64,000 bases of DNA from Leptolyngbyaceae cyanobacterium (GTDB lineage Bacteria; Cyanobacteriota; Cyanobacteriia; Cyanobacteriales; Aerosakkonemataceae), in the NCBI GenBank assembly GCA_036703985.1, contig DATNQN010000070.1, positions 1-64,000 of the forward strand, written 5' to 3'. Below, piece by piece: positions 61,244 to 64,000 of this stretch (its first letter is position 1; each line of letters begins with the position of its first letter). The notes beneath the pieces are model-generated. The model saw only the letters and a list, made by a program, of their open reading frames with translations, made no database searches and had not been told where the DNA came from. The position numbers and the translations under genes are program-made.

Positions 61244-64000
61244 TTATCTAATGGGAATTTCAATTAAAAATTCCGTACCTTGACCGGGTTGAGAAACGCA
61301 TTTTAAAGAACCCTGATGTTTTTCTACTACTATTTGGTAACTGATAGATAATCCTAAACCAGTTCCCTTACCAACGGGTTTAGTAGTAAAAAATGGATTA
61401 AAAATTTGTGCCTGTATTGCTTCTGACATCCCAGAACCATTATCTGCTATTCGGATGAAAACCGAGTCAGGAGAATGGGAAGATTTAGAATTATTTTTGA
61501 CTTCGGTGCGAATCGTGATTTGGCTAGATGCTCTTTTAATTCCTCCTAAAAACTCTTTACTAGCTTGTTGCTCTAACGCATCAATGGCATTACTTAATAT
61601 ATTCATAAAAACTTGATTAAGCTGCCCCGCATAGCATTCGACTAAAGGCAAATTGCTATACTCTCTCACTACTTCAATTGGCGGACAGTTTGGGTTTTCT
61701 TTGAGACGATTTTGCAAAATTAATAAAGTACTATCTATGCCTTCATGAATGTTAACAGCCTTTCTTTCTGCTTCATCAAGACGGGAAAAATTACGTAAGG
61801 ATAAAACTAGTTGGCGAATGCGATCGGCTCCTCCTTTCATGGAAGAAAGCATTCTAGGTAAATCATCAAGTAAAAACTCTAATTCAATATCGTTTCTTCT
61901 TTGTTGAATCCGAGCAGTAGCATTAGGAAAATCTTCTTCATAAAGTTGGAGTAATTCTAGTAAGTTCTGAGTATATTCGCTGACATGAGTCAGATTACCG
62001 TAAATAAAGTTAATTGGGTTATTAATTTCGTGAGCCATACCAGCTACTAACTGCCCCAAACTGGACATTTTTTCGGTTTGAATTAGTTGAGCTTGGGTTC
62101 GTTTTAAAGCGTCTAATGCTAATTCCAATTGTTCGGCTTTTTGATTGGCTGTGGTAGCAGCAGTGCAGCTTTCTTCATAAAGCTCTGCTTGATGAATTGC
62201 GATCGCAGCTTGATCGGCTAATTGTTGTAATAAATCGAGTTCGTAAGATTGCCAATTTCTGGTTTCATAGCATTGATGGGCAATTAATAATCCCCACAAA
62301 TAGTTGCTTCTCCTGATCGGTACTACTAAATTTGCTTGGACGTTAATACTTTGCAAAAATTCTACGTGACACTGGCTCAAACCTGCTTCAAGAATGTTCT
62401 GAATTGCTCTTACCCTGCCAGCTTGATATTGATATGTATATTCTACTGGAAAGCAGTTGGGATCGTAAACCTGTCCTAAAATTGATAACTTATCATCTAT
62501 CACGTCTTCTACTAACACCTTGCCTTCCCAAGTGTGGAGAAAATGATAAACGATTACTCGATCGGCGTTTAATAAATGCCTGACTTCTTGCACGATGGTT
62601 TGCAAAATAGTCGGTAAATCTAAAGTACTGCGAATTTGATTGGTAACTTGCTTGAGTACTTTAGCTAGTTCCAGAGATTGCTGCAATTCGCTAGTTGTTT
62701 GCTGCAATTCTTCTGTCCGATCTTTGACTTCGTTTTCAAGATTGGCATTCATGGCTTGTATTTGGTGATAAAGTTGATAATGCTGAATTGCCATTAAAAA
62801 GTGATTGCCTAAAGCTTGAATCAGTTCAATTTCTTCTGTTGTCCATTCCCGTAATTGACCTTTTTTTAACTCTCGCCAAGCTTGAAAAGATTGGCGAGGA
62901 GCTAATTGTTGATTGTTAGAATCGAATCTGCCCGCCCACCAGATTTCCGTGTTAATTTCATTGCTAAAAATAGTTAAATATCCAATAAATTGTTGGCAGT
63001 ACTGAAGAGGCATCACCAACAAACTGCGAATTCCTTGATTGCGAAATGCAGGAAGAAATGCTGCTAGATTGGTTTCGTTATATAGGTCTTTAATTATCCA
63101 GGGATCGGATATTCGACCACCTTTTACTTCTGGATGAGTAGCTTTTAAATATGAGTTAATCGCTGCCTGCCATAAAGGATTTTCTTCGATTAAATTATGG
63201 TTGTTTGTAGCAGGTAATTTTGGCTGTAATCCCCAGGTATATAACTGAGATGATGAATAATTATTCGGTGGTGTAATGTAAAGTCTACCGCCGCAACCTT
63301 GCAATGCAATTACTGTTTCTTCTAAGGCTGCTTGTAGGGGTGGAATTTGTCTGTTATGAAGTAAAGTTACTACTTTGTTAACGGTAGATTCCCGTTGGGC
63401 TTGTTGTCTGGCTTGACTGAAAAGAATTGATTGGGAAATGGCGATCGAAACTTGATCGGCTACTCGTTGCACGAATTCTAATTCATTAAGTGCGATCGCA
63501 CGAGGTTCAGAGTGGTGAGATACTAATAATCCCCACAATTTTTCTCGATGTAAAATTGGTACAACTAAAGAAAACTGTACCCCCATTGCTAATAAGTATT
63601 GAATGTGGCAAGCGTCGGCTGCTCGATAATGTATATCGAGATTTTTCAAAGGTTTTCCTGTTTCTGCACAGTCTAGCGGACTAATACCAATTTTTTGGGA
63701 AGCCACGTTTACTGTCGAACGCTGACGAGCCTTTAAAAACTGTTCTCGAGCATCATTTGGAATATCATCTGCGGGGAAGTTTAAACCTAACAAAGATGGC
63801 AAGCTATTTGGCTGAACTGATTCGGCAATTACCTGTCCGCTACCATTAGTATGAAAACGATAAACAAGGGCGCGATCGGTTTGTAAAAAAGCCCGAATTT
63901 CTCCTACAGTTGCCGTTAAAATTTCTTCTAATTCTAGTGTTTGACGAATCCGATTAGTGATTCCATTTAGCAAAACTTCTTGGTTAATTTCTTCCTGTAG
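61244..64000 (-). CDS. Sensor histidine kinase with phytochrome-like GAF-PHY and CBCR-like GAF (5' end beyond window)
   Basis: The reading frame stays open to base 64000, so the N-terminus is missing; numbers count from a TTG at 63973. GAF1 (about 15-185) has [18 protein letters not shown], then Cys122-His123 in [14 protein letters not shown] and LWGLLVSHH, as in phytochromes. Residues about 200-400 resemble a PHY domain, with WWAG and the tongue motif PRQSF (359-363). GAF2 (about 440-600) has Cys535-His536 in [12 protein letters not shown] and [10 protein letters not shown], as in cyanobacteriochromes. A coiled coil, HisKA ([11 protein letters not shown], His648) and HATPase ([28 protein letters not shown]) follow. 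Bilin attachment is inferred. No response regulator is visible. Confidence 0.88.
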   Translation of the reverse strand, partial: LQEEINQEVLLNGITNRIRQTLELEEILTATVGEIRAFLQTDRALVYRFHTNGSGQVIAESVQPNSLPSLLGLNFPADDIPNDAREQFLKARQRSTVNVASQKIGISPLDCAETGKPLKNLDIHYRAADACHIQYLLAMGVQFSLVVPILHREKLWGLLVSHHSEPRAIALNELEFVQRVADQVSIAISQSILFSQARQQAQRESTVNKVVTLLHNRQIPPLQAALEETVIALQGCGGRLYITPPNNYSSSQLYTWGLQPKLPATNNHNLIEENPLWQAAINSYLKATHPEVKGGRISDPWIIKDLYNETNLAAFLPAFRNQGIRSLLVMPLQYCQQFIGYLTIFSNEINTEIWWAGRFDSNNQQLAPRQSFQAWRELKKGQLREWTTEEIELIQALGNHFLMAIQHYQLYHQIQAMNANLENEVKDRTEELQQTTSELQQSLELAKVLKQVTNQIRSTLDLPTILQTIVQEVRHLLNADRVIVYHFLHTWEGKVLVEDVIDDKLSILGQVYDPNCFPVEYTYQYQAGRVRAIQNILEAGLSQCHVEFLQSINVQANLVVPIRRSNYLWGLLIAHQCYETRNWQSYELDLLQQLADQAAIAIHQAELYEESCTAATTANQKAEQLELALDALKRTQAQLIQTEKMSSLGQLVAGMAHEINNPINFIYGNLTHVSEYTQNLLELLQLYEEDFPNATARIQQRRNDIELEFLLDDLPRMLSSMKGGADRIRQLVLSLRNFSRLDEAERKAVNIHEGIDSTLLILQNRLKENPNCPPIEVVREYSNLPLVECYAGQLNQVFMNILSNAIDALEQQASKEFLGGIKRASSQITIRTEVKNNSKSSHSPDSVFIRIADNGSGMSEAIQAQIFNPFFTTKPVGKGTGLGLSISYQIVVEKHQGSLKCVSQPGQGTEFLIEIPIR

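Overview
The window is chromosomal DNA of a cyanobacterium, most likely a filamentous, non-marine one. Photosystem II genes (psbD end, psbC), the light-independent protochlorophyllide reductase subunit chlB, cyanobacteria-specific families (DUF3181, DUF2808, DUF3370, DUF29, Ycf46-like ATPase, FurA next to a SigC-type sigma factor), very frequent GCGATCGC (HIP1) sites and many short dispersed palindromes all point that way. The genus cannot be fixed from sequence reading alone. There is no CRISPR array, intact insertion sequence or rRNA operon. Three tRNA genes are present: Arg-ACG, Ser-GCU and Pro-CGG.

Layout. 0-2 kb: end of psbD, overlapping psbC, then a stand-alone PCP_red-domain protein. 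2-4.6 kb: an AT-rich accessory island (PLD-type nuclease-like protein, DUF29 protein, RelE-type toxin-antitoxin pair). 4.6-9.5 kb: chlB, a TPR/FkbM methyltransferase, RNase PH and adenylate kinase. 9.9-14.1 kb: a CobO-like protein that has lost its P-loop, then a deoxypyrimidine set (dcd, thyX, tmk), an RsbW-like ATPase and sfsA. 14.5-18 kb: murJ, small conserved genes and moaC. 18-30 kb: an MFS transporter, envelope enzymes (GT2, NlpC/P60 peptidase, class A beta-lactamase-like protein, beta-barrel protein), a LivK-like binding protein, a GT4 enzyme, MscS and a BtuF-like protein. 30-36.8 kb: a GT39-TPR membrane protein carrying in-frame repeats, proline-catabolic putA and a DUF433/DUF5615 pair. 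37.6-40.7 kb: the pntAB transhydrogenase. 40.8-49.3 kb: the conserved rpmH-rnpA-PH-yidC-jag-yceD block, the Ycf46-like ATPase and cell-wall-binding proteins. 49.4-52 kb: two tandem furA paralogs and sigC. 52.5-58.6 kb: gpsA, lipA, a DUF3370 protein, a pheophorbide-a-oxygenase-like Rieske protein and a methyltransferase. 58.7-64 kb: cydAB for a bd-type quinol oxidase, then a large sensor kinase cut by the window edge.

Most genes are housekeeping. The less ordinary items are: the edge kinase, whose two GAF domains each keep a phytochrome-type Cys-His and flank a PHY-like segment with a PRxSF tongue motif; the tandem furA duplication, in which one copy lost a zinc-site cysteine and gained a tail; two nucleotide-binding-fold proteins with altered Walker A motifs (CobO-like and Tmk); the stand-alone PCP_red protein; and a lively population of short palindromic repeats, some of which have entered coding sequence (GT39-TPR gene) or supply a stop codon (methyltransferase gene). 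I see no clear wholly new multi-gene system. Start codons were re-chosen in several genes from Shine-Dalgarno position and family N-termini.
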